The position numbers were made by a program, and so were the translations under genes. A stretch of DNA of 8,884 nt from Planctomycetota bacterium (lineage in GTDB: Bacteria > Planctomycetota > UBA8742 > SKZP01): contig SKZP01000366.1 in the NCBI GenBank assembly GCA_007127275.1, positions 1-8,884 on the forward strand, given 5' to 3'. The notes below the pieces were generated by a model. That model did no database searches. It was not told the origin of the DNA and saw only the letters and a program-made list of their open reading frames with translations. Shown here in pieces: positions 1 through 6,367 of the stretch; within the stretch, counting starts at the first letter, position 1, and each line of letters begins with the position of its first letter.

Positions 1-107
1 ACAGGCAGAGGCCGTAGCCGTGCCTCAATCTCGTCGCTCGTGACGCGCCGCTCGGGCAGCCAGTAGCCGAGCGCTTCAAGCCGCACGTTGGAGAACCGCA
101 TTCGCAT
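1..107 (-). CDS. 3-oxoacyl-ACP synthase III family / OleA-like protein, 5' end only
   Basis: Reading leftward from the ATG at 107 gives about 35 residues beginning MRMRFSNVRLEALGYWLPE, followed by RRVTSDEIEARLRPLP, open to the window edge. From memory of the family, this opening (conserved GY.LPE..VTS.EIEARL.PL) is the N-terminus of KAS III-like thiolase-fold enzymes of the OleA type. These condense two acyl-CoA or acyl-ACP chains head to head, or make 3-ketoacyl intermediates. The catalytic Cys, His and Asn lie outside the window, so activity cannot be judged. A second ATG at 101 gives MRFSNV and fits homologues equally well. No strong ribosome binding site is seen before either start. The gene lies on the same strand as the NfeD operon but is separated from it by 266 bp holding a large palindrome, so it may be transcribed separately. 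The family call rests on a short N-terminal stretch. Confidence 0.6.
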   Translation of the reverse strand, partial: MRMRFSNVRLEALGYWLPERRVTSDEIEARLRPLP

Positions 108-224
108 CGTGGTGCACACACCGCGGGTGATATCCGGACCGCGTTCAACGCGCACGCGGTATACCAGACGCCCACCGCCAGGGCGAGCGGACGTGCGGAG
201 ACACGGGGGGAGGCGGTTGTATAT

Positions 225-318
225 CCAAGCCCACAGGCTTCACCCGTGGGTCGCACCCCGGGCGTACCCATTTCGCGCCTCGACCCACCGGCGAAGCCCG
301 TGAAGCCCGTGGGCCTGG
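225..318. repeat. Large nested inverted repeat (hairpin) between two minus-strand genes
   Basis: The outer arms are 225-243 and 300-318 (19 nt each, 17 Watson-Crick pairs). The two remaining positions are A-C mismatches on the plus strand but G-U pairs in a minus-strand transcript, so the RNA stem is continuous in the direction of the flanking genes. An inner perfect 8-bp stem pairs 246-253 (GTGGGTCG) with 281-288, leaving a loop of about 27 nt. Within the right side, GAAGCCCGT is duplicated in tandem (293-301 and 302-310), which creates the internal bulge. It lies 56 bp past the stop of the 374-1786 gene. It could be an operon-end structure, or a dispersed intergenic palindrome of the AGCCCAC/GTGGGCT type. 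No long T run follows, so a classical intrinsic terminator is not clear. Confidence 0.7.
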
Positions 319-373
319 CAGGGAGACGTGCAACGCGGAACGCGCAAACGCACGGGTACCGTGCGTCGGCTCG

Positions 374-1786
374 TTAGCGGCCGAGCGTCGCTTCGAGGTG
401 GAGGCCCACGCTATACGTGTGCGCGTAGAGGCTCGAGTCGAACGGGTAGGTGTAGTCGCCGGCGAGGATCAGCTTGACGCTGCCGAGGTGGCCGTGGTCC
501 TGGATGACCGGTACGCGGGCGCGGACGTGCAGGGCGCCGAAACGGCCGTAGTCGGTGAAGTAGTGCCAATTGAAGTTCGCCCACACCTCGATCAAATCCG
601 GAAAGCCGAGGCCGAGGCGCAGGTCGGTGCCCGTGGCGCCGTAGGGGGCGTGGACGAACTCGAGCATGGGCTGAAACGCGTAGCGCCAGAAGCTTTCCGC
701 CTCCCGTTGCTGCGTCATCGGCAGGCGCTTGCCCCAGGAGATGCTGATCTCTCCGGAATCGCGGTGACCGAGAAAGGGGTCGGGAAAATGGTGGTGGGCG
801 TAGCTGAAGGCGAGGCCCGTGTGCAGGCCGCCGAACGGGTCGGGGAAAAAAACTTCCGTGACGACACTTGTGCGCAATGTCGAGCTCTCACCGCCGGGGC
901 CGCGCCCGGGTTGCTCCTGGACCACGACCCCGAGGCGGAAGCCGTCGATTGGTCCCGGCGCGAACACGTCGACGGTGGCGCGCGCCTCCATGGCGAAGCG
1001 TTCGAGGCCGAGCCCGAAGTTGTGAAACATCGGCGTGCCGTAAGTCCCCCCGAAGCGGCCGCCGAGGCCGAAGGAGACGTCGCGCTGCAAACGCATCGCG
1101 GTGGTATCGAGTTGGCGGCGCAATTCCCGGGACGTTTCCGACGTGGTGTCGAGTTGCGACTCGCGGATCAAGACCTGTCCGCGGGCCTCGTCACGTTCCT
1201 GGCGCAGGGTTTGGTTGTCGTGGTTGAGGCGGAAGACTTCGTCCTGAAGCTGGCTGACGTAGCGGCGCAACTCGACGACCTCTTCGCTGTCGACTCCGTC
1301 CCCCGGGTCCGGTTCGCTACGGTCGCGCGGTCGTGTCCCTTGCTGCGGCGCCGGCGGCTCGGCGACGTCGGAGACAATCACCACGGTGTCGCCGCGTTCC
1401 GCTTGCCGCTCGAGCCGCGAGCCGGGAATGATTTCACCGCTCGCCTTGCTCGGCAGCACCCAGAACACCTCGAACTCGCCGACGGTCTCGCGGCCGCGGC
1501 GCACCTGAAAGCGCATCCCCTCGATGATTCCGTCGTGCACCCCGCCGTCGATCGTGACCATCTCTCCGTCACGAGTCACCGCGACCACCGAGAAGACCGC
1601 CTCCGGCTCGGCCGGCTCCCGTTCGGCCGCCTCGCCCTGCGCACCCGGGGGACTCTCCGAGCCGGAGCCGGCGCCCGACTCGGCGCGGGCCTCGCTCGAG
1701 CTGTGCACAATCATCAGTGCGACCAACACGGCGCCGACGCTGCGTAGCCAAGCAACGGTGCGACGGCGGCGACGACGCAAAGCCAT
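374..1786 (-). CDS. Signal-peptide protein with FlgT-C-like domain, coiled coil and predicted C-terminal beta-barrel
   Basis: This 470-residue protein starts with an arginine-rich n-region (MALRRRRRR) and a hydrophobic segment at about 14-28 ending near ARA, consistent with Sec export. A low-complexity Ser/Gly/Glu/Pro stretch (33-62) follows. Residues about 63-138 have the pattern of the FlgT C-terminal type domain: dG.mv.id.G..dGi..Gm.f.v, then GD.VVI. Residues 167-235 are charged heptad-like sequence (ELRRYVSQLQDEVFRLN and on), a probable coiled coil. Residues about 236-470 alternate polar and hydrophobic or aromatic residues with Gly/Asp turns, as in an outer-membrane beta-barrel, although the final residue is Arg rather than the usual Phe. 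It follows the short NfeD by 52 bp on the same strand and is probably last in that operon. No clear Shine-Dalgarno precedes the ATG. Exact function is unknown; the domain calls are by eye. Confidence 0.8.
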   Translation of the reverse strand: MALRRRRRRTVAWLRSVGAVLVALMIVHSSSEARAESGAGSGSESPPGAQGEAAEREPAEPEAVFSVVAVTRDGEMVTIDGGVHDGIIEGMRFQVRRGRETVGEFEVFWVLPSKASGEIIPGSRLERQAERGDTVVIVSDVAEPPAPQQGTRPRDRSEPDPGDGVDSEEVVELRRYVSQLQDEVFRLNHDNQTLRQERDEARGQVLIRESQLDTTSETSRELRRQLDTTAMRLQRDVSFGLGGRFGGTYGTPMFHNFGLGLERFAMEARATVDVFAPGPIDGFRLGVVVQEQPGRGPGGESSTLRTSVVTEVFFPDPFGGLHTGLAFSYAHHHFPDPFLGHRDSGEISISWGKRLPMTQQREAESFWRYAFQPMLEFVHAPYGATGTDLRLGLGFPDLIEVWANFNWHYFTDYGRFGALHVRARVPVIQDHGHLGSVKLILAGDYTYPFDSSLYAHTYSVGLHLEATLGR

Positions 1787-1838
1787 ACGGGTACGCTACC
1801 GGAGGGGGAAACCAGGGCGTCGCGGGGGAAGAAGGGGC

Positions 1839-2408
1839 TCACTGCGTGGGTTGTACGGGCCGCACGACGATGCGGTTGCCGCTGACGTCGACGACTTGAA
1901 CAGGGTGGCCGACGTCGAGCGACTCGCCGTTTTGCGTCACCACGTCGCGCCACTCACCGGCAATATCCGCCTGCCCGCCGGGGTGCAACGGCGTTACGGT
2001 GACGCCGACCTGGCCGAGCAGCGCCTTGTCCTCATGCACCACGGCACGGCGTTCCGTAGGTGTGGCCGAGTCACCGCGGTTGATCATCCGCCGTCCGATC
2101 GCGGTGTAGGGAAAAACCTTGAACACCATGACGATCACCAGCGGCGTCATCAGGATCACCACGGTAAGAAAGATCAACCCGACGAGCAGACCGTCGAAAA
2201 AGGCGGCAACGATCGAGCCGAGCACGAAGATCGCCGCCATGATGCTCAGTGCGCCGCCCGAGGGGATGAAGACTTCCGCGAAGATTAGTCCGAAGCCTAC
2301 GAGCAACAGGGCGATCGCAATCGGCAAGCCCCACTCGATCGCAGCGGTCAGCGAGTCACCGTTGTCGGCCAGCAGCGCGGCAAGCGAAGGGATCCAATCG
2401 AAGCTCAT
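1839..2408 (-). CDS. Short NfeD-family membrane protein (NfeD C-terminal OB fold)
   Basis: This 189-residue protein has three hydrophobic segments at about 27-47, 50-71 and 74-97, with the family motif AEVFIPSGG between the first two. A soluble C-terminal OB-fold domain lies at about 128-185 (GQVGVTVTPLHPGGQADIAG, then VVDVSGNRIVV). This is the NfeD membrane-plus-OB arrangement without the protease domain. The OB fold of such proteins is thought to support contacts with SPFH proteins at the membrane. The start is backed by GAGGG 8 nt upstream of the ATG. It lies 92 bp after the protease-bearing NfeD and shares its C-terminal design (G..G.A...L.P.G.a, then V.e.sGnrlvV), so the pair probably arose by duplication or acts together. 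No catalytic residues are expected. The family call is firm; the biological role is inferred. Confidence 0.9.
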   Translation of the reverse strand: MSFDWIPSLAALLADNGDSLTAAIEWGLPIAIALLLVGFGLIFAEVFIPSGGALSIMAAIFVLGSIVAAFFDGLLVGLIFLTVVILMTPLVIVMVFKVFPYTAIGRRMINRGDSATPTERRAVVHEDKALLGQVGVTVTPLHPGGQADIAGEWRDVVTQNGESLDVGHPVQVVDVSGNRIVVRPVQPTQ

Positions 2409-2500
2409 GGCTCATACCCTCACGGAGTCATCACGGTACCCGGCGATCCTTACGAACACGGTCGGTTGCTCCGTCCGCGTTTGCAATCCCTTGGGTCGCT

Positions 2501-4339
2501 TTAAACAAACGGCGCCTGCGGCGGGTCGACCGCCTTGACGACGAGGCGGTTGCCGCTGAATTCGGTCACGACAACGCGTTGCCCCTGCTCGAGCCAGCGG
2601 CCCTTGGCGACGACGTCGGCCACTTCGTCGCCGAAGCGGGCCTTGCCCGCCGGGCGCAACTCCGTCGTCGCCACGCCGATTGCGCCGAGCAACGGGTGAC
2701 CACCCTTCGTTGCCGCGGCCATGAGCCCCTCGTCGGTGGGGCCGGCATGCGGCATCGCCGCCTGCGCCTTCTTGCGCGCCTCCGCCTTGAGGATCATTCG
2801 GTTGAGGACCGGCACGTGCGGCAACACCTTCGCGACAATGATCATCCCGACAATGGCGCCGAGAAAGGCGAGCAGCAACGAGACAAGATTCGCCGTCATC
2901 TGGTCCCATTGATAGCTCGTCTCCGGCCAGACGAAATCCTGCCCGGCAAGCACCAGACCGACCACCACCATGATCAGCCCGAGCGCTCCCGGAATTCCGA
3001 AGCCGGGTAAGACGAACACCTCGACGAGGATCAGCCCGATGCCGAGAAGAAAGACAAGGATGTGCCAGGACTCCGCAAGGCCGATCAGCATACCCGAGCT
3101 GAAGTAGATGCCGAAGGCGACCAAAGCGACGATCCCGCCGAGGCCGAAGCCGGGCGTCTGAAACTCGAGGTAGAGACCGATCAGTCCGATCATGATGAAG
3201 ATCGGCCCGGCCGCCTGCAGCCAACGCACGAGTTGTACCGACCAACTGATTTCGTACTCGAGGTTCGGGCCAAGGCCGTGCTGCTCGCCGATATGGAATG
3301 CGCGTTCCAGATCGCCGAAGCTGCGGACATCCTGCATGGCGAGGCCGAGGTTGCGCGCCTCGGTGCCGGTGAAGGTGGCGATCTCGCCGCGGGCGATCGT
3401 CGTGCCCATGATGCCCCCCTCGTCGTCGCCTTCTCCCATCACGCCGTGGACAACGGTGCGAATGATATTGAAGCGTTCGCGATGTGCTTCCCAATTCTCG
3501 AATTCGTGGCGGATCACATAGGCGGAGTCGAAGCGCGTCCCGTCGAGCAGCTTCCAATCCTCGGGATCCTCCGGCTCGATCTCGATGACCTCGATCTCTT
3601 GGGTGATCATCGCCTGAATCAGCGCACGCGGATAGCCGTTGCGCGCGGCCATTTCCTCGACGACGCTGCGCATGTAGCTCTGCACCTTTTCGCCGCCGAC
3701 GACATATCCCTCGGCCGTCATCATGATCGGCTGCGCGTCGCCAATCCGGGCGCCGTCGGTCAGTGCGACGTAGTCGCAACTGAAGGCGATCAGCGCCCCG
3801 GCAGAGATGGCCTCTTTCGGAACCCAGGCGACGGTGAGCACGTCCTGCTCGCGCACCTCTTCGATCGCTTCGGTGATCTGCATCATCGCGGCGACGGCCC
3901 CGCCGGGGGTGTCGAATTCGTAGACAATCACGGTGGCGCCGGCCTCGATGGCCTCGGCGCTGCGCCGCTTGACGTGCTCGTAGAGGCCCTTGTCGATCGT
4001 GCCGGTGATCGGCACGACCGCGCCCTGTTGCGGCTCGCTCGGCGGTGCCGGCCGGGTGCTTTTCGGCCACGGGCGACCGTCCTCGTCGAAGCGGATCGTT
4101 TCGAGCTCGACACGTTCCTCGTCCGCGTCTCGTGGCGTCGCCTCGCCCGCTTCCTCGGTGAGTCCGTCGTCACTACCGACGGCTTCCTCGGCCACCGCGA
4201 CGGAAAGGGTCAGCGCAATGCCGAGCAGCAGCGCCGTCAGCGAGCCCCAGCCGAGCAGGTCGAAAACGGAACGCTTGCGCGCGTGTGGCTTCGACGCATT
4301 CTGGCGTTTCCGTTGTGCAGACGACGTCCTTGTTCTCAT
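2501..4339 (-). CDS. nfeD: Long NfeD: membrane-bound ClpP/SppA-like serine protease with OB fold
   Basis: This 612-residue protein has a positively charged N-terminus and a membrane or signal segment at about 31-50. An acidic spacer follows, then a ClpP/SppA-fold protease domain from about 107 to 355. The glycine strand motif FDTPGG is at 142-147. The nucleophile is Ser179 in AISAGALIAF. Aligned from memory, without gaps, to the archaeal NfeD PH1510, Lys218 falls on that protein's catalytic Lys, so the Ser-Lys dyad looks intact. Membrane segments follow at about 374-394, 399-418, 425-440, 443-465 and 483-504. An OB fold ends the protein (about 545-607, GNRLVVKAV). Characterised relatives cleave hydrophobic membrane-protein segments such as the stomatin C-terminus. 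The start is fixed by a near-perfect Shine-Dalgarno, AGGAGGT, 5 nt upstream. It is first in the probable operon. No SPFH substrate gene is in the window. Confidence 0.93.
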   Translation of the reverse strand: MRTRTSSAQRKRQNASKPHARKRSVFDLLGWGSLTALLLGIALTLSVAVAEEAVGSDDGLTEEAGEATPRDADEERVELETIRFDEDGRPWPKSTRPAPPSEPQQGAVVPITGTIDKGLYEHVKRRSAEAIEAGATVIVYEFDTPGGAVAAMMQITEAIEEVREQDVLTVAWVPKEAISAGALIAFSCDYVALTDGARIGDAQPIMMTAEGYVVGGEKVQSYMRSVVEEMAARNGYPRALIQAMITQEIEVIEIEPEDPEDWKLLDGTRFDSAYVIRHEFENWEAHRERFNIIRTVVHGVMGEGDDEGGIMGTTIARGEIATFTGTEARNLGLAMQDVRSFGDLERAFHIGEQHGLGPNLEYEISWSVQLVRWLQAAGPIFIMIGLIGLYLEFQTPGFGLGGIVALVAFGIYFSSGMLIGLAESWHILVFLLGIGLILVEVFVLPGFGIPGALGLIMVVVGLVLAGQDFVWPETSYQWDQMTANLVSLLLAFLGAIVGMIIVAKVLPHVPVLNRMILKAEARKKAQAAMPHAGPTDEGLMAAATKGGHPLLGAIGVATTELRPAGKARFGDEVADVVAKGRWLEQGQRVVVTEFSGNRLVVKAVDPPQAPFV

Positions 4340-4344
4340 CGGCT

Positions 4345-4351
4345 ACCTCCT
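4345..4351 (-). promoter_or_regulatory. Strong Shine-Dalgarno of the long nfeD gene
   Basis: On the minus strand this reads AGGAGGT, 5 nt before the ATG at 4339. It is the best ribosome binding site in the window and settles the start of the NfeD protease gene, consistent with a highly translated first gene of the operon. Confidence 0.8.
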
Positions 4352-4471
4352 CGGGCCGCCCCACTCGGCGTTCACAAGCGGCAAAGCGTCCTGAATCGTT
4401 CAAACCCCGACCCCGCGACGACCAAACCGAACCGCCCCCAGCGTACCGTGCATGCCTCGCTTCGGCCAGCG

Positions 4472-4477
4472 ATATTA
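4472..4477 (-). promoter_or_regulatory. Possible -10 element upstream of the nfeD operon
   Basis: The 272-bp space between the nfeD start and the upstream PDZ gene is GC-rich and has no gene. Its one AT-rich island reads TAATAT on the minus strand, about 133 nt before the nfeD ATG. Only a poor -35 match (TTCTTCC region) lies upstream at suitable spacing. The terminator at 4558-4588 cuts this operon off from the PDZ gene, so a promoter is expected in this interval. This is the most plausible place by composition only. Confidence 0.2.
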
Positions 4478-4557
4478 GACGAGCAGAACCGCCGCGGAAG
4501 AACGCCCTCGGGCAACAAGTGCCGCGGGGGGGCGACTGATCGCTGGGCCCCGACGCA

Positions 4558-4588
4558 AAGAGCCCACGGCCGGGGACCGTGGGCTCTT
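4558..4588 (-). terminator. Hairpin terminator after the PDZ-repeat gene
   Basis: A perfect 12-bp stem, AAGAGCCCACGG (4558-4569) with CCGTGGGCTCTT (4577-4588), encloses a 7-nt loop. It begins 24 nt after the stop codon at 4612-4614 on the minus strand. The minus-strand transcript leaves the stem through CUCUUU, a short U tract, so it fits an intrinsic terminator of moderate tail strength. The AGCCCACGG / CCGTGGGCT core resembles the arms of the palindrome at 225-318, so the element may belong to a dispersed palindrome family used as a terminator. Confidence 0.8.
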
Positions 4589-4611
4589 CGGCAGCGTTGT
4601 CACCTCGGGTT

Positions 4612-5937
4612 CTAGCGTTGGCCGACGACGAGGTTCATTTCGACGCGTTCGCCGTCTCGCAACACGACCACGGTCACTTCGTCGCCGGGCTCGAGTTCGA
4701 GCAGCACGGTGCGCACGTCTTCGAGGGCGCGGATGTCCTGGTCGTTCATTCGGGTGAGGATGTCACCGGCTTGCAAGCCGGCATTTGCGGCGGGACCGCC
4801 TGCGACGACCGCGTCCAGGACGACGCCGCGAATGCCTTCGCGACGTTGCTCCGGCGAGAGGTCGCTGGCGGAGAGCCCGAGGTAGGGTTCCGGGCCGGCT
4901 TCGGGTTCGGGCTGCGGGAAAAGCTCCTCGAAGAAGTCGCCGAGGCCACCGCCGTTGTCGCCGTTGGGTTGCGGAAAGAGTTCTTCGAGCAGGTCACCGA
5001 GGCCGCCGCCGTTTTCACCATTCGGTTGCGGAAAGAGCTCTTCGAGCAGATCACCGAGGCCACCGCCTTCCCCGTCCGGGTTCATCAACTCGTCGAGAAG
5101 GTCACCGAGGCCACCGCCGTTCTCACCGTCCGGGTTCATCAACTCGTCGAGCAGGTCACCGAGGCCGCCACCTTCCCCGTCGGGGTCCATGAACTGGTCG
5201 AGTAGGTCTTGCAAGCCGCCGCCCTCGGGGTCGAACAGGTCGTCGAGACCGTCGAAGCCGTCGAAGCCGTCGAGCAGATCACCCAGCCCGCCGCCAGGGG
5301 CGGGGGCTTCGGGGTCGGGGCGGTCCCCTTCCTCGTAGGCGCGGTCGAGAAATTCACGCAGCGTACCGGGAGGGCTCGGCCGCGGCTGGCGCTCCACGCC
5401 GTGCTCGCCGAGGGTGACCCGCACGTCGCGAGACTCCCCCTCGCGCAGAATCTGCATCTGCAGCACGTCGCCGGGATCCCGTTGCTTGACCACTTGGGTC
5501 ACCTGTGCGGGTGCGCTGACGTCCTCGCCGTCGACGGTGAGGATGATGTCGAAGGTCTGCAGCGCCGCCTTCGCGGGGCTCTCCGCGTGCACTTCGGTGA
5601 TTAGCACGCCGCGCTCGGACGGGATGTCGAGCAGGGTACGCGTTTCCTCATCCACCTCGGCCAGCGACACGCCCAGCCAGGCCTCGCCCGTTCCTTCGGC
5701 AGGACGCGGCGCCCGGTCGAGAAGGTCACGCAGGCGGCCGCCAAAGCGCTCGCGCAACCGCTCCAAGCGGTGCTCGAACTCGTCGCGCAAGTCGTCCAGC
5801 TCCTCGTCGAGCTCATCCAACAAGCGCTCGAGGTCGTCGGCGGGAATGTCGTCTCGGTCTTGTGCCTGGGCGGGACTTGCCCACACCAACCCGAGGCCGG
5901 CGAATATCCAAGCGGCAATGAGTGCGTAGCTTCGCAT
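4612..5937 (-). CDS. Secreted double-PDZ protein with acidic glycine-rich repeat linker
   Basis: This 441-residue protein has a Sec signal peptide (hydrophobic about 5-20, cleavage near AQA at 24-26). A highly acidic helical region follows (about 35-75, EELDDLRDEFEHRLERLRER), probably a coiled coil. PDZ domain 1 covers about 85-178, with the carboxylate-binding loop at AWLGVSL. Seven repeats at 215-346 follow, then PDZ domain 2 at about 350-439 (PYLGLSA, then GDILTRMNDQDI). There is no trypsin-like domain and no His-Asp-Ser triad. It is therefore not a DegP/HtrA protease but looks like a periplasmic or surface binding scaffold that could recognise protein C-termini. AGAGGAG, 10 nt before the ATG, supports the start. 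It appears monocistronic: a terminator follows, and the gene upstream of its start is divergent with 629 bp between. Function is unknown beyond the PDZ inference. Confidence 0.88.
   Translation of the reverse strand: MRSYALIAAWIFAGLGLVWASPAQAQDRDDIPADDLERLLDELDEELDDLRDEFEHRLERLRERFGGRLRDLLDRAPRPAEGTGEAWLGVSLAEVDEETRTLLDIPSERGVLITEVHAESPAKAALQTFDIILTVDGEDVSAPAQVTQVVKQRDPGDVLQMQILREGESRDVRVTLGEHGVERQPRPSPPGTLREFLDRAYEEGDRPDPEAPAPGGGLGDLLDGFDGFDGLDDLFDPEGGGLQDLLDQFMDPDGEGGGLGDLLDELMNPDGENGGGLGDLLDELMNPDGEGGGLGDLLEELFPQPNGENGGGLGDLLEELFPQPNGDNGGGLGDFFEELFPQPEPEAGPEPYLGLSASDLSPEQRREGIRGVVLDAVVAGGPAANAGLQAGDILTRMNDQDIRALEDVRTVLLELEPGDEVTVVVLRDGERVEMNLVVGQR
4900..5295 (-). repeat. Seven-unit coding repeat in the PDZ protein linker
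   Basis: Residues 215-346 consist of seven consecutive units starting GGGLGDLL or a close variant (GGGLQDLL, GGGLGDFF), 17-24 residues long. Unit tails change in order: a long FDGFDGLDDLFDPE form, then DPDGE, NPDGEN, NPDGE, QPNGEN, QPNGDN and QPEPE. The order suggests stepwise tandem duplication, with the QPNG units being the most recent neighbours of each other. Net charge is strongly negative. The DPDGEG-type tails recall Ca2+-binding loops, but the pattern is not a canonical EF hand. Confidence 0.9.
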
Positions 5938-5947
5938 GAGTCCAGAA

Positions 5948-5954
5948 CTCCTCT
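5948..5954 (-). promoter_or_regulatory. Shine-Dalgarno of the double-PDZ gene
   Basis: On the minus strand this reads AGAGGAG, 10 nt before the ATG at 5937. It supports that start over any downstream Met. Confidence 0.7.
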
Positions 5955-6040
5955 TTGATTTTCCGCGCTACGACGTACGCCGTTGTACGCAACCGCACGG
6001 ACTGACTGTGGGGTCCGCTCTGCGTCGGCCGCTCTACCAA

Positions 6041-6068
6041 GCACGAGGGTGGCGAGCACGAGGGTGGC
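6041..6068. repeat. Short tandem duplication
   Basis: GCACGAGGGTGGC occurs twice (6041-6053 and 6056-6068), separated by GA, giving a 15-bp period. It lies about 100 bp upstream of the double-PDZ gene start, within that gene's likely promoter region. It could be a small slippage duplication or a paired regulator site; nothing decides between these. Confidence 0.6.
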
Positions 6069-6211
6069 CGACGACGGTGGAACCGTTCGCGTCACTCCTT
6101 TCTACTCTGCCGGCGGCGCGGGCGTTGGAAGATTTGTGGATTTGATCGCAGGTGCTAGACTGGGAGGCGGTGGACGAACTCGAATGAAGAGCGCCCAACC
6201 ACGAATGCGTA

Positions 6212-6233
6212 GGGCGGGCCTCCGAGCCCGCCC
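6212..6233. repeat. GC-rich palindrome (8-bp stem)
   Basis: GGGCGGGC (6212-6219) pairs perfectly with GCCCGCCC (6226-6233) around the 6-nt loop CTCCGA. The form GTAGGGCGGGCCTCCGAGCC is typical of short dispersed intergenic palindromes. It is not directly behind a gene and has no T run, so it is not called a terminator. Confidence 0.6.
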
Positions 6234-6337
6234 GAAGTGCGCCTTGCTCGTCGTTTCCGCGTGCGCCTTTAGAGTCGAGGCGCGCGTGGGGTTTGCGCGG
6301 GGCCGCTCGTGCGTCGCACTCCTGGGCGGACTCCCCA

Positions 6338-6367
6338 CCGTTTGCGCGCCTCTCGTCACGCAAACGG
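6338..6367. repeat. Hairpin with 9-bp perfect stem
   Basis: CCGTTTGCG (6338-6346) pairs with CGCAAACGG (6359-6367) around a 12-nt loop. It lies 200 bp before the gene at 6567. No T run or neighbouring gene end marks it as a terminator; role unknown. Confidence 0.5.

Noticed and set aside
398..1747. 449-residue open frame on the plus strand opposite the 374-1786 gene
   Set aside because: No signal, domain or ribosome binding site. The minus-strand frame has a signal peptide, coiled coil and barrel-like strands, and the opposite frame is open only because of GC-biased third positions.
3664..3690. Possible loss of the NfeD catalytic lysine (Arg224 in SYMRS)
   Set aside because: Ungapped alignment from memory to PH1510 places Lys218 of GEKVQ on the catalytic Lys, so the Ser-Lys dyad appears intact and Arg224 is not the catalytic position.
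2412..4070. 552-residue minus-strand frame overlapping nfeD
   Set aside because: It is an out-of-frame shadow of nfeD, extremely Arg-rich and without a domain.
3062..4615. 517-residue open frame on the plus strand opposite nfeD
   Set aside because: It lies wholly antisense to a clear NfeD gene and runs through its start region and the terminator. Composition is Arg/Ala/Asp-rich with no motif.
4900..5295. Evenly spaced repeats suggesting a CRISPR array
   Set aside because: The repeats are in frame, encode GGGLGDLL units, vary in sequence and have no unique spacers. They are part of the PDZ protein.
4900..5295. EF-hand or dockerin Ca2+ loops in the PDZ linker
   Set aside because: DPDGEG fits positions 1, 3, 5 and 6 of an EF loop, but the hydrophobic residue is at position 9 rather than 8 and the Glu at position 12 is missing. 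It is kept only as a hypothesis of unconventional binding, not as a domain call.
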